64,000 bases of DNA, from positions 42,465 to 106,464 of the forward strand of contig CAWEQS010000022.1 of the NCBI GenBank assembly GCA_963811265.1. The letters are read 5' to 3'. Positions 47,705 through 57,993 of the stretch are shown one piece after another. A model generated the notes under the pieces. The model did not search any database. It was not told the DNA's origin and saw only the letters and a list, made by a program, of their open reading frames with translations. The translations under genes and the position numbers were made by a program. Numbering within the stretch: position 1 is the stretch's first letter; the number at the start of each line of letters is the position of its first letter. Origin of the DNA: JAOUJD01 sp963811265. GTDB lineage: Bacteria > Pseudomonadota > Gammaproteobacteria > Burkholderiales > Burkholderiaceae_F.

Positions 47705-48548
47705 TCAGACGGCGAGCTGCTGGCGCCGGAACTTCTCTTCGGCGAGCGCGTCGTCGACTTCGCGCATCACGCTCACGAGGTCGACCGCCGCGTGTTCCTG
47801 CACGAACCGGCCGGTGAGTTCGATGTCCGGATGCAGGTCGCCGCGCACGTAGTGGTCCCAGATCTCCGCGCCGTAATTCGTGTCGAGCAGGTCGGGCGCG
47901 AAGCGGCCGAAGAAATTGCGCAGGTTCGCGACGTCGCGCAGCAGCATGCGGCTCGCGTGATTGTTGCCGGCGGCGTCCACCGCCTGCGGCAGGTCGATGA
48001 TCATCGGGCCGTCGGCCGCGAGCAGCACGTTGAACTCCGACAGGTCGCCGTGCACGACGCCGGCCGCCAGCATGCGCACGACTTCCCGGACGAGCGTCGC
48101 GTGGTGGGCGCGCGCCTCCTCGGGCGTGAAGATGACGTCGTTGAGCCGCGGCGCGGCGTCGCCGTGGGCGTCGGTCACGAGTTCCATCAGCAGGACGCCG
48201 TCGAGGAAGTTGAACGGCTTCGGCACGCGCACGCCCGCGGCGGCCAGCCGGTACAGCGCGTCGACCTCGGCGTTCTGCCACGCGGCCTCGGTCGCCTGGC
48301 GGCCGAAGCGCGTGCCCTTGGCCATCGCGCGCGCCTGCCGCGTGTTCTTGACCTTGCGGTTCTCGGTGTAGTCCACCGCCTGCCGGAAGCTGCGGTGCGT
48401 GGCGTGCCTTGTAGACCTTGGCGCAGCGGGTCTCCTCGCCGCAGCGCACGACGTACACGGCGGCTTCCTTGCCGCTCATCAACTGCCGCACCACCGTGTC
48501 GATCAGGCCTTCGTCGACCAGCGGCTGCAAGCGTCCGGGTGTCTTCAT
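47705..48548 (-). CDS. RIO-type serine/threonine kinase-like protein, one frame break
   Basis: From the ATG at 48548 it reads MKTPGRLQPLVDEGLIDTVV, RQLMSGKEAAVYVVRCGEE and CAKVYKAR (with the ATP-binding Lys). After a frame change near 48400 it reads VDYTENRKVKNTRQARAMAK, VLLMELVTDAHGDAAPRLND, the catalytic loop VHGDLSEFNVLL and the metal-binding DLPQAV. This is the RIO1-like plan seen in proteobacterial PA4780-type kinases. The target is unknown. Confidence 0.85.
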
Positions 48549-48641
48549 GCCGCCATTGTGCGTGACTCGCCGCGACGACGCTGAATGCGGCCGCGAGCGG
48601 GAGCGGGGCGAGGAGCCAGGCGCAGCGCGATCAGGCGTTCC

Positions 48642-50779
48642 TCACGACCACATGCCCCGCATCCGCGCGGCGAGATCCACCGCGGGAAGCGGCCGGGCGC
48701 CGGGGGCGGGTTCGTTGGCCGCGACCGGCCAGCTCGTCCGCTGGAACCGCGACCCCAGCGCATCGGGAATGAAGCGCGTGCGCGACGCGTAGACGTGGCG
48801 GTCGCCGCCGCTGCCCTGCTGGTGCACGTAGAAGCGCTGCGGAACGACGACGGTCAGGTGGTCCTTCGCGCGGGTCATCGCGACGTACAGCAGGCGCCGC
48901 TCTTCCTCGATCTCGGCCGTGGTGCCGGTCGACAGGTCCGACGGGATGCAGCCGTCGACCGCGTTGAGGAGATACACCGCCTTCCACTCCTGGCCCTTGG
49001 CCGAGTGGATCGTCGACAGGATCAGGTAGTCCTCGTCCTTCAGCGGCGGCCCGGCTTCGTCGCTGGTGGCGCCCGGCGGATCGAGCGTGAGCTCGGTGAG
49101 GAACCGCTCGCGCGACGGATAGCCCGCCGCGATCGCCTCGAGCTGGCGCAGGTCGCCGAGCCGGACGTCGGCGTTGTCGTGCCGGCGCTGCAGGTGCGGT
49201 TCGTACCACTGGTTGACGAGCTCCAGCTCCGCAGGCCAGCCTGCGAGACTGGCCGCGCAGCAGGCTGAACGACGACGCGAACGCGGCCCACTCGTCCGCG
49301 CCTGCCGTGCGGCGGAGTCGCTTCGCCGAGGACGTCCGCGGGATCGGCGTTCGCCATCGCGTCGAGAACCCTCGACGCCGTCTTCGGGCCGACGCCGGGC
49401 AGCAACTGCAGCACGCGGAAGCCGGCGACGCGATCGCGCGGGTTCTGCAGCAGCCGCAGGAACGCGAGCACGTCCTTCACGTGCGCGGCTTCCAGGAACT
49501 TGAGTCCGCCGAACTTGACGTACGGGATGTTGCGCCGGACGAGCTCCAGTTCGAGCACCGCGCTGTGGCTCGATGCGCGGAACAGCACGGCCTGCGACTT
49601 CAGCGCGATCGACGCCTCGCGCCGCTCCAGCACCTGCTCGACGACGTAGCGCGCCTGGTCCGCTTCGTCGGCGACGGCGACGATGCGCGGCAGTTCGTCG
49701 GACGCGCGCTCGCTCCAGAGATCCTTGGTGAAGCGCTCGCTGGCCAGCCCGATGACCGCGTTGGTGGCGTCGAGGATGGCCTGCGTCGATCGGTAGTTGC
49801 GCGCGAGCGTGACGGTGCGCGCCGGCGGCGTGAACAGCGCCGGGTAGTCGAGGATGTTGCGCACGGTCGCGCCGCGGAAGGCGTAGATCGCCTGCGCGTC
49901 GTCGCCCACGGCCGTGAGCCCGCGGCCGTCCGGCTTCAGCGCGAGCAGGATCGCCGCCTGCAGGCGGTTGGTGTCCTGGTACTCGTCGACCAGCACGTGG
50001 CTGAAGCGCTGCCGCACGTCGCCGGCCAGCGTGGGCTCGTCCATCAGTTGCGCCCAGTAGAGCAGCAGGTCGTCGTAGTCGAGCACGCCCTGGCGCTGCT
50101 TCGCCTCCACGTAGGCCGCGAAGAGCCTGCGCAGCTGCGGCTCCCACGTCGCGCACCAGGGGAAGTCGTCCGCCAGCACGCGATCGAGGCGCGCCTGCTT
50201 GTTCACCGCGGTCGAGTAGATCGCGAGGCACGTTCCCTTCAGCGGGAAGCGCTCGCCGCTCTCATTGAGCCGCAGTTCGGCGCGCACGAGGTTCATCAGG
50301 TCGGCCGCGTCCTCGCGATCGAGGATCGTGAAGGCCGGGTCCATGCCGCAGCGCTCGGCGTACTCGCGCAGCAGCCGCGCGCCGACGCCGTGGAAGGTCC
50401 CGGCCCACGGCAGCACGGTGTGCGCCACGCGCGCCCACTGTTCGCCCAGCCCGGCCACGATGCCTTCGACGCGCCGCGTCATCTCCACCGCGGCGCGGCG
50501 CGAGAAGGTCAGCAGCAGGATCGTGCGCGGATCGACGCCGCTCGCCACGAGGCAGGCGACGCGATGCGCCAGCGTGTTGGTCTTGCCCGTGCCGGCGCCG
50601 GCGATGATCAGCAGCGGCCCGCCATCGGAGCCGTCGAGCCCGTGACGGGCCGCGGCGCGCTGCTCGGGGTTGAGGCGCGCGAGGAGGCGGTCGATGCCGG
50701 AGGAGGGTGGTTCGGCGACGGGACGCGAGGCGAGCGAGGAAGCGGGCACGGCGGTGACGGGCGAAGACTGTGAATCCAT
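48642..50779 (-). CDS. UvrD/Rep-family ATP-dependent helicase, one frame break
   Basis: The motifs in order are IIAGAGTGKTNTLAHRVACL (Walker A), LLLTFSRRAAVEMTRRVEG, VLVDEYQDTN (motif II), AVGDDAQAIYAFRGA (III), ARNYRSTQAILD (IV) and, after a frame change near 49300, LILSTIHSAKGQEWKAVYLL (V) and RRLLYVAMTRAKDHLTVVVP (VI). It is a superfamily 1 3'-5' helicase of about 710 residues. The start is taken at the ATG at 50779 (MDSQSSP), which lacks a clear ribosome site. The break falls outside the helicase motifs. Confidence 0.88.
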
Positions 50780-50954
50780 ACAGTACACGGAAATGGTGCC
50801 CGCCGGAAATGCATTGACGGCTGCGGGCCCGTCGCCTACAAGCTCCGCTCCGGCTAGCCGTGCCTGGATGGGATCCAGGCATGGCCGGTCGTTCTCGCGG
50901 TCCGCGCTCGCCTGCGCGACCGCCTCGTGGTCAAGAAGAACAAGGAGAGTCGGT

Positions 50955-51458
50955 ATGGAGATCGTGAAGAGAGGCCTGCTGTATGCAGTGGTCCTGCTGG
51001 GATTGCTGACGGCGGCGCCATTCGCGTCGGCAGCGGACGATGCGGCGACGATTCGCGCGGGCACGGAATCGTGGATCAAGGCCCACAACGCGGGCAACGC
51101 GGACGCCATCGCCGCGATGTACGCGGATGACGCCGTCATCATGCCGCCCGGTGCGCCCTCCGCGCGCGGGCGCGCCGCGATCAAGCAGTTCATCGTCAAG
51201 GACATCGCCGAAGCGAGATCGGCCGGGGTGACACTGGTCCTGGCGAAGGAGAGCGACGTTGGCGTGAAGGGCGACATTGCATGGCACGCAGGCACGTACA
51301 CCGTGAAGGACAAGTCCGGCGCGACCGTCGACGGGGGCGGGTACATGGAAATCTGGCGCAAGGCCGGTGGCAAGTGGCTCATCACTCGCGACATCTGGAA
51401 TTCGTCCACGCCCCCGCCTGCGCCCGCGGCTGCGCCGGCGGCGAAACCCGCGAAGTAG
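50955..51458 (+). CDS. exported SgcJ/DUF4440-like NTF2-fold protein
   Basis: The ATG at 50955 has AAGGAGAG upstream and a signal peptide ending FASAAD. The mature protein has the NTF2-like pattern (ATIRAGTESWIKAHNAGNAD, AIAAMYADDAVIMPPGAPSA, GYMEIWRKAGGKWLITRDIW), then a Pro/Ala tail. Such proteins bind small molecules or act as enzymes with a conical pocket. The ligand is unknown. Confidence 0.82.
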   Translation: MEIVKRGLLYAVVLLGLLTAAPFASAADDAATIRAGTESWIKAHNAGNADAIAAMYADDAVIMPPGAPSARGRAAIKQFIVKDIAEARSAGVTLVLAKESDVGVKGDIAWHAGTYTVKDKSGATVDGGGYMEIWRKAGGKWLITRDIWNSSTPPPAPAAAPAAKPAK

Positions 51459-51529
51459 CCAGGCAACCGGCGCGTGCAGCGGTTTGCTCGCGGGCACGCG
51501 CCGGGGGCTCTCGCGCATGACGCCTGTCC

Positions 51530-51907
51530 ATGAAGCCGAGTGACCCCGGAAAGCTGGATCGCGTCATCGCGGAGCAGCGTCGCCTCCAGGACGAGCGCGC
51601 CCAGAGCTACCGCGAGCGGGCGCTCAAGATCTACCCCTGGATCTGCGGCCGCTGCGCGCGTGAGTTCACGCACCGGAACTTGCGCGAACTGACGGTCCAT
51701 CACCGCGACCACAACCACGACAACAATCCGCCGGATGGCAGCAACTGGGAGCTGCTGTGCCTGTACTGCCACGACAACGAGCACCAGCGCCAGCTCGAGG
51801 CGGCAACAGGCACCGGAAGCACCGGCGCGGACGCGGGGACATCGTCCACGCACTCGCCGTTCGCCGGGCTGAAGGACTTGCTGGGGAAGAAGGGCGATCC
51901 GAAGTGA
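51530..51907 (+). CDS. yajD: YajD-like HNH nuclease
   Basis: The 125-residue protein has ALKIYPWICGRCAREFTHRN (first CxxC), the HNH core LTVHHRDHNHDNNPPDG, and NWELLCLYCHDNEHQRQLE (second CxxC). This is the YajD plan, a small zinc-bound HNH domain that probably cuts DNA. The E. coli homologue's role is unclear. The C-terminus is a variable Gly/Ser/Thr-rich tail. Confidence 0.88.
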   Translation: MKPSDPGKLDRVIAEQRRLQDERAQSYRERALKIYPWICGRCAREFTHRNLRELTVHHRDHNHDNNPPDGSNWELLCLYCHDNEHQRQLEAATGTGSTGADAGTSSTHSPFAGLKDLLGKKGDPK

Positions 51908-51975
51908 GGCGCCGCAATTTGCAGACAGGCCCCGATCGTCGATACTTCGGCCTTTGCTGAACGAGGAGCGTGCAA

Positions 51976-52098
51976 ATGGCAAAGGGCCAGCAGAGAAGCA
52001 ACAAGGAAAAGAAGAAGCCGAAGCAGTCCAAGAAGCCCGGCGTGCCCGCGGTGCCGTTCGGTTCGGACAAGAGCAAGACGCCGCCCGCCGGGAAGTAG
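51976..52098 (+). CDS. conserved small basic protein (40 aa)
   Basis: The ATG at 51976 has CGAGGAG upstream. The product MAKGQQRSNKEKKKPKQSKK continues PGVPAVPFGSDKSK and ends at a TAG. It resembles a family of very small Lys-rich proteins widespread in Proteobacteria, with no known function. The ribosome site and codon use support it. Confidence 0.7.
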   Translation: MAKGQQRSNKEKKKPKQSKKPGVPAVPFGSDKSKTPPAGK

Positions 52099-52319
52099 AA
52101 CGACCGCGGGCCTGGCGCGCCGGCCAGGCGTTGGCGAGGAGGGCGTCGCCGTTCCGCCTGGCAAGTCCACCGCCGTCGGCAGCACGGCGCGAGCAGGCTG
52201 CCCGGCATCCGAGTTCCAGTCGACTGGCCGCCCGCCTCGGACGGCGCGGTCTCCACTTTCGCCGTCGCTCCGCCACGCACGCATGCACCGCCGGCCTTCA
52301 CATCCGTTGAGTTCGCCCG

Positions 52320-53930
52320 ATGACGCTTGAACACGAGGTTTCCCGCCGGCGCACGTTCGCCATCATTTCCCACCCGGACGCGGGCAAGACCACGCTCACC
52401 GAGAAGCTCCTGCTGCATTCGGGCGCGATCCACATCGCCGGCACCGTGAAGGCACGCAAGGCCTCGCGCTACGCGACCTCGGACTGGATGCAGATCGAGA
52501 AGGAGCGCGGGATCTCGGTCGCGAGTTCGGTGATGCAGATGGAGTACCGCGGGTTCGTCATCAACCTGCTCGACACGCCGGGCCACCAGGACTTCTCCGA
52601 GGACACGTATCGCGTGCTGACCGCGGTCGACGCCGCGCTGATGGTGATCGACGGCGCGAACGGGGTCGAGCCGCAGACCCGCCGGCTGCTCGAGGTCTGC
52701 CGCGCGCGTCGCATCCCGATCATCACGTTCATCAACAAGTTCGACCGCGAGGTGCGCGAGCCGCTCACGCTGATCGACGAGATCGAGGAGGCGCTGGGCA
52801 TGGCGGCCAGCCCGTTCACGTGGCCGGTCGGGATGGGAACGCGGTTCCGCGGCATCTACGACATGCGGCGGGACCGGATGCGCGTGTTCCCGCGCGACGG
52901 CGATGCGGGCAGCGCGGGCGCCCCGCAGGAACTCGCCCACGCCGAATGCGCAGAGCGCTTCGGCGACGAGTTCGTGCAGGCGGACGAAGAGATGGGACTG
53001 ATCCGCGGCGCGGGCTCGGTGTTCGAGCTGGACGAGTTCCTTGGAGGCCACCAGACGCCCGTGTTCTTCGGCTCCGCGTTGAGCAGCTTCGGCGTGCGCG
53101 AAGTGCTCGACGCGCTGGTCGACCTTGCGCCGCCGCCGCTGCCCCGGCACGCGGTGCAGCGGCTGGTCGAGCCGACGGAGTCGGCCTTCACGGCGGTCGT
53201 GTTCAAGATCCAGGCGAACATGGACCCGGCCCACCGCGACCGCATCGCGTTCGCCCGGGTGTGCTCGGGCCGCTTCGAGCGCGGCATGCAGATCAAGGTG
53301 GTGCGCAACGGCAAGACCATCCGGCCGTCGACCGTGGTGTCCTTCCTGTCGCAGCGGCGCGACGTGCTCGACGTGGCGTGGCCGGGCGACATCATCGGCA
53401 TCCCGAACCGGGGCGCGCTGCAGCTGGGCGATTCGCTCACCGAGGGCGAGGACCTGCAGTTCACCGGGCTGCCGTTCTTCGCGCCCGAGATGTTCCAGAG
53501 CGTCGAGCTCGCCGATCCGATGCGCGCGAAGCAGCTGAAGCTGGGACTGAAGCAGCTGGGCGAGGAGGGCGCGATCCAGGTCTTCCAGCGGCACGGCGGT
53601 GGTCCGCTGCTGCTGGGAGCGATCGGCGCGCTGCAGTTCGACGTCGTGATGCACCGGCTCGAGCACGAGTACGGCGTGCAGGCGCGGCTGTCGTCGTCGA
53701 ACATCCGGATCGCGCGATGGATCACCGCCGAGGACCCGCGCGACCTGAAGCTGTTCATCGAGAGCAACGCGCACCGGATCGCGTACGACGCGGTCGATGC
53801 GCCCACCTTCGTCTGCGAATATCCCGGCGAGCTGTCGGTCACGCAGGAGCGCTTTCCCGGCATCGAGTTCCACAAGATGCGCGAGCACGCCGGACTCATC
53901 TTCCAGACCGAACTCGGCGCGGCCGCCTAG
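52320..53930 (+). CDS. prfC: peptide chain release factor 3
   Basis: The 536-residue protein has the GTPase motifs IISHPDAGKTTLTEKLLLHS (G1), LDTPGHQDFSEDTY (G3) and FINKFDRE (G4), and the RF3-specific RYATSDWMQIEKERGISVAS. The domain II and III segments follow (HRDRIAFARVCSGRFERGMQ, FQRHGGGPLLLGAIGALQFD). It recycles RF1 and RF2 from ribosomes after termination. The length is normal and the frame is intact. Confidence 0.96.
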   Translation: MTLEHEVSRRRTFAIISHPDAGKTTLTEKLLLHSGAIHIAGTVKARKASRYATSDWMQIEKERGISVASSVMQMEYRGFVINLLDTPGHQDFSEDTYRVLTAVDAALMVIDGANGVEPQTRRLLEVCRARRIPIITFINKFDREVREPLTLIDEIEEALGMAASPFTWPVGMGTRFRGIYDMRRDRMRVFPRDGDAGSAGAPQELAHAECAERFGDEFVQADEEMGLIRGAGSVFELDEFLGGHQTPVFFGSALSSFGVREVLDALVDLAPPPLPRHAVQRLVEPTESAFTAVVFKIQANMDPAHRDRIAFARVCSGRFERGMQIKVVRNGKTIRPSTVVSFLSQRRDVLDVAWPGDIIGIPNRGALQLGDSLTEGEDLQFTGLPFFAPEMFQSVELADPMRAKQLKLGLKQLGEEGAIQVFQRHGGGPLLLGAIGALQFDVVMHRLEHEYGVQARLSSSNIRIARWITAEDPRDLKLFIESNAHRIAYDAVDAPTFVCEYPGELSVTQERFPGIEFHKMREHAGLIFQTELGAAA

Positions 53931-53947
53931 CGAGCGGCGCCGAATGG

Positions 53948-55183
53948 TCAGGGGTCGCCGGCGCCTGTCTGCGAGGCCAGCGCGGCACCGGTCGCGTGCC
54001 GCCGGTTCCAGAGGAACCAGCCGAAGCCGGCGGCCTGCAGCGCCAGCAGCATGGCGAAGGTCGCCCGGTGGCTGTCCGTCGTGGTCCAGCCCGCCGCGCG
54101 CAGGCCGTCCAGCATCACTCCGTAGCCCCACTGGATCGAGAACGCGCCGACGAAGGTCGCCAGGTTGAGTGCGGCGTTGACGCGTCCTGCCAGCGTCGGA
54201 TCGAAGCGGCTCGTGATCTCGGCGTAGGCGAGGTTGCCCACGGCGAAGACAACGCCGAGCACGAACCAGAGCGCGTGGGTGCCGCCTACGCCCCACCACA
54301 GCGCGAGCATGGCGAGCAGGCCAACGGCATTGGCGGTCGCCATCACCCGGCCCGGCGGCAGCCCGCGCCGGCGCAGCGGGCCGATGCCCACGGCCGTGCC
54401 GAGGAACCCGCCGACCATGGCCAGCGTGGTCAGCAGCATGTGGAAGGCGGCGGCCTCGCGCGTCTGCCCGCTCACCTGCATCAGCCACGGGACGGCCCAC
54501 AGCCCCTGGAGCGCGACGAACCCTCCCAGCCCGCTGGCCGTCATCGGTGCGTAGCGCCAGAACGCCCGGCTGCCCAGCACCTGGCCCAGCTCGCGCAGCT
54601 GCCGGCCCAGCGTGCCGCCGGCGGCCGAGGCGGGCTTCTCCGGCGTCGACCAGATGCCGGCCGCCGCCAGCACCGTCAACGCGGAGAGCACGAAGAACAG
54701 TCCGTCACGCCCGAGGATCGGCGCAGCCCAGGCGAGCGGCGTGGTAGCGGCGAGTGCGCCGAGTCCGCCGGCCACCATCACCGCCGAGTTCAGCGACGGC
54801 AGCCGTTCAATCGGGAACCACACCGCGAAGGCCTTGAACGCGCCCATGAGGCAGGCGCAGACGCCGAGGCCGATCAGCGCTCGGGCGGCCGCCAGTTCAC
54901 CCAGGCTCGTGCCGACCGCAAACCACGCGCTGCCCGTGGCGGCGATCAGCAGCAGCGCCGACTCGACGCGGCGCGGGCCGTAACGGTCCAGAAGGATGCC
55001 GAGCGGCAGCTGGAAGGCGCTGAAGGTCAGCAGGTAGGCCGACGTCAGCAGGCCGAGGTCGGCGGCGGAGACGCCGAGCTCGCGCGTGAGCTCCGGCGCG
55101 ATGACGGCGTTGACGTTGCGCAGCAGGTAGGAGAGGAAGTAGCCGGCGGCGAACGGCAGGAACAGGCGCAGTCCGAGGTGCAT
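53948..55183 (-). CDS. major facilitator superfamily transporter
   Basis: The 411-residue protein has 12 predicted membrane segments, the loop 2-3 motif GILLDRYGPRRVES (the G-x3-D-R-x-G-x-R-R signature) and a second-half counterpart. FLSYLLRNVNAVIAPELTRE resembles the nitrate/oligosaccharide-type N-terminus of MFS. The substrate is unknown. The frame is intact. It runs convergent with prfC, 17 bp apart. Confidence 0.88.
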   Translation of the reverse strand: MHLGLRLFLPFAAGYFLSYLLRNVNAVIAPELTRELGVSAADLGLLTSAYLLTFSAFQLPLGILLDRYGPRRVESALLLIAATGSAWFAVGTSLGELAAARALIGLGVCACLMGAFKAFAVWFPIERLPSLNSAVMVAGGLGALAATTPLAWAAPILGRDGLFFVLSALTVLAAAGIWSTPEKPASAAGGTLGRQLRELGQVLGSRAFWRYAPMTASGLGGFVALQGLWAVPWLMQVSGQTREAAAFHMLLTTLAMVGGFLGTAVGIGPLRRRGLPPGRVMATANAVGLLAMLALWWGVGGTHALWFVLGVVFAVGNLAYAEITSRFDPTLAGRVNAALNLATFVGAFSIQWGYGVMLDGLRAAGWTTTDSHRATFAMLLALQAAGFGWFLWNRRHATGAALASQTGAGDP

Positions 55184-55230
55184 TGGGGTGGGGGTGAGTC
55201 TCGAGGGGGGGCTGCCCGGTCAGCTCGGCG

Positions 55231-55705
55231 TCATGTCCGCGCGTGCAACTCGCGATGCGCCTTCCTGATGATCGCGGTCGCACGCTGGTATTCGACCTGG
55301 AACCGCGAACAACGCTTCACGCACGAGGTTGATGCGCCGCGCTGCATGCCAGGTCCTGGCGGCGGCGAGCAGTGAAAGCGCCAGCATCACTTCGCCGCGC
55401 TCGATGATCGGCTTCCGGAGAGGCGGGAAGTGATCGAGCGCGTACTTGGCGCACTCCGCCAGCTGATCGCCCGTCAATTCGGACAGCGACTGGATGCGCA
55501 ATCGGCGCCACGCCGGATCCATCAGCAGCGTGCGGGTCAGCGCGTCGATGCGCCGGAGGTCGGCGGCATCGGGATCGGCGACGATCGCTTGCAGTGCGGC
55601 CTTGATGGCGTGCGGCGCGGGACGGCTCGCCGGTTGCGCGCGCAGCGCGGAATGCATTTCGACGATGTCGGCGATCTCGTCGCCGTACCGCGTGCGGAAC
55701 GTCAC
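55231..55705 (-). CDS. conserved hypothetical protein coupled to carbonic anhydrase, one frame break
   Basis: The GTG start at 55705 overlaps the carbonic anhydrase TGA (GTGA). The sequence includes DEIADIVEMHSALRAQPASR, DAADLRRIDALTRTLLMDPA and CAKYALDHFPPLRKPIIERG. The open frame ends in an odd Arg/Ala tail. One frame change near 55295 gives EYQRATAIIRKAHRELHART and a stop at 55231, which looks native. I do not recognise a family. The tight overlap implies co-expression with the anhydrase. Confidence 0.65.
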
Positions 55706-56343
55706 AGCGCGGCGAGCGCCGCGTCGTAGCGTGCGGTGGTCTCGGCGCGGCCCGTCACGGTGGTCTGGAGGTCGTGCACGAGCCCGTCCTCGAGGCCGTA
55801 CACCCAGCCGTGCACGGACAGCTGCTGGCCGCGGTCCCAGGCGTCGCCCACGATCGTGGTCTGGCAGACGTTGGCGACCTGCTCGATCACGTTGAGCTCG
55901 CACAGGTGGTCGATCCGTTGCCCCGTGGGCGCCACGGCATCGACGCGCGCCTCGTGCTTGTGATGGACGTCCCGCACGTGGCGCAGCCAGTTGTCCGCGA
56001 GGCCCACGCGCCGGTTCTCGAGCACCGCGGTCACCCCGCTGCACCCGTAGTGGCCGCACACGATGATGTGCTCCACCTTGAGCACGTCCACCGCGAACTG
56101 AATCACCGACAGGCAGTTGAGGTCGCTGGGCACCACCACGTTGGCGACGTTGCGGTGGACGAAGAGCTCGCCGGGCAGCAGGCCGACGATCTCGTTGGCC
56201 GGCACCCGGCTGTCGGCGCAGCCGATCCACAGGAAGCGGGGCGACTGCTGGCGCGACAGGCGCGCGAAGAACTCGGGGTCGCTGCGGCGCATGCGCTGCG
56301 ACCACGCGCGGTTGTTGTCGAAGAGCGCCTGTAATGGATGCAT
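55702..56343 (-). CDS. can: beta-class carbonic anhydrase
   Basis: The 213-residue protein has the zinc ligands and dyad CADSRVPANEI (Cys, Asp and Arg) and HYGCSGVTAVLEN (His and Cys), together with FVHRNVANVVVPSDLNCLSV. It interconverts CO2 and bicarbonate for carboxylases and pH balance. The length is normal and the frame is intact. Confidence 0.95.
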   Translation of the reverse strand: MHPLQALFDNNRAWSQRMRRSDPEFFARLSRQQSPRFLWIGCADSRVPANEIVGLLPGELFVHRNVANVVVPSDLNCLSVIQFAVDVLKVEHIIVCGHYGCSGVTAVLENRRVGLADNWLRHVRDVHHKHEARVDAVAPTGQRIDHLCELNVIEQVANVCQTTIVGDAWDRGQQLSVHGWVYGLEDGLVHDLQTTVTGRAETTARYDAALAAL

Positions 56344-56397
56344 GGTCCGCGCATTCTAGCCAGCGGCCGCGAGTGCGCCGCTTCCGGTCCGGGCGGG

Positions 56398-57993
56398 TCA
56401 GGCCCTGCAGCCCTGTCCGTAGCGCCACTGCGCGTGGTAGTCGGCGAGCAGGTCGGCGATGCCTCGACCAATGGGCTCGTATGCATCGTCGGGCAGGTTC
56501 GCGAGAGAAACGCGCACCGACATCCGCGGCGCATCGAAGCCACCGCCGTCAAGCAGCACGATGCCCCGCTCTTCCGCGAGCCGGACGATGAAGTCGATCG
56601 GTTCGAAGCTCGCCACGAGCCACTCCGCGAAGGCATCGCCGTATCGGGTCCGCGCCAGCGCGGGGATGTCCAGCGTGGTGTAGTAGCAGGTCAGGAGCGG
56701 GTCGGCGGGAGGCTCCAGCTGGGCACCCCGGTAGAGCCGCTCGAAGCGACCGCGGACGATGCCGCGCGCGACGCGCTTGCGGCCCTGGCCGGCGTCGAGC
56801 AGGCCGTCGAGCGCGAACAGCGTCATCTGCACCTGCTGCGACGAGGACAGCCCGGCCGTGTGGTTCAGGCCGATCGCGCGGCTGTCGGCCACCATCCGAT
56901 CGATCAGTTTCATCGCCTCCGGCGCCGTCGACACGGCGCCGTAACGGGCCCGCGCCGAGGCCAGCGCGTCGCCCGACGCTGCCGCGAGGCGCTCGTCGAG
57001 CCGGTTCGACTCGTGCAGACCGATGACGCCGAGACGCAGCCCGGTGGCGCCCCAGTATTTCGAGAACGAATACAGGACGATCGTGTTACGCGGCGCCACC
57101 GCGGCGAGCGAGCGGTGGCCGTCGACGAACGATGCGTAGACGTCGTCGGTGATGACGATGAGGTCGGGCCGATCGCGCGCGATCTGGCCGACGCGCACGA
57201 CGGTCTCGGGATCCATCGCGACGGCGGTGGGGTTGGAGGGATTCACGGCGAGGAATGCCTTGACGCGTGGATCGCGCAGCTTCTCGATCTGCGACGGCGG
57301 GTAGCGCCACCCCGCGGCTTCGTCCTGCGCGATCTCGACGAGCTCGAAACGGTACTCGGGCAGCCGCGGCACTTCGAGATACGGCGTGAAGATCGGCACG
57401 CCGACCGCGATGCGATCGCCCGGCGCCAGCAACCGCGAGTTCACGAGCGACTGGAAGACGTAGGTGATGCCGGCGCTCGCACCCTCGACCGCGAACAGAT
57501 CGAAGCGGCCCGCCGACGCATCGCCCGCGAAGAGCTCCGCGACGAGGTGGTCACGCACCAGTACTTCGGCGTGCTCCAGCATGCGCACCGGCAGCGGATA
57601 GTGGTCGCCGAGTATCCCGTCGACCCACTCGCCGAGCAGCAGGTCCGCATCGAACGCGTGCGTCCGCCGCGCGTAGTCGATGCCTCTTTCGAGGAGCGCG
57701 CGGCCCGGCGCCGCGGGGCGTTCAGCGAGGAACGCACGCAGCCGATCCGCGATGCCGCGCCGTTTCGGCAGGCCGCCGAAATCGGGACCGAGCGCAACCC
57801 GTCGCGCCTCGCTCACGGCAAACTCGCCCAGGCAGAAGAAGGCCGCGCGCGGCTCGAGCGCGATCCAGTTCGGATTGCCGCGGCCGGCATTGAGCATCAG
57901 GCGCTCGCCGCGGTGCTTGGCGAGTTCGACCAGCTTGTTCTTGAGCTCGAACGGGCTGAGTCCCTGGTAACGCTGTTCCTCGATTCGCTCCAT
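56398..57993 (-). CDS. asdA: aspartate 4-decarboxylase (PLP-dependent)
   Basis: The 531-residue length and the extended N-terminus (LSPFELKNKLVELAKHRGER, LNAGRGNPNWIALEPRAAFF) distinguish it from plain aminotransferases. FLAVNPSNPTAVAMD, ITDDVYASFVDG and SFSKYWGATGLRLGVIG (PLP Lys) form the cofactor site. It converts L-aspartate to L-alanine and CO2, with minor transaminase activity. The partner antiporter AspT is not in the window. Confidence 0.88.
   Translation of the reverse strand: MERIEEQRYQGLSPFELKNKLVELAKHRGERLMLNAGRGNPNWIALEPRAAFFCLGEFAVSEARRVALGPDFGGLPKRRGIADRLRAFLAERPAAPGRALLERGIDYARRTHAFDADLLLGEWVDGILGDHYPLPVRMLEHAEVLVRDHLVAELFAGDASAGRFDLFAVEGASAGITYVFQSLVNSRLLAPGDRIAVGVPIFTPYLEVPRLPEYRFELVEIAQDEAAGWRYPPSQIEKLRDPRVKAFLAVNPSNPTAVAMDPETVVRVGQIARDRPDLIVITDDVYASFVDGHRSLAAVAPRNTIVLYSFSKYWGATGLRLGVIGLHESNRLDERLAAASGDALASARARYGAVSTAPEAMKLIDRMVADSRAIGLNHTAGLSSSQQVQMTLFALDGLLDAGQGRKRVARGIVRGRFERLYRGAQLEPPADPLLTCYYTTLDIPALARTRYGDAFAEWLVASFEPIDFIVRLAEERGIVLLDGGGFDAPRMSVRVSLANLPDDAYEPIGRGIADLLADYHAQWRYGQGCRA

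Noticed and set aside
51666..54500. Long - strand open frame opposite prfC and the HNH gene
   Set aside because: prfC is clearly real on the other strand. The antisense product is Arg-rich and low in complexity.
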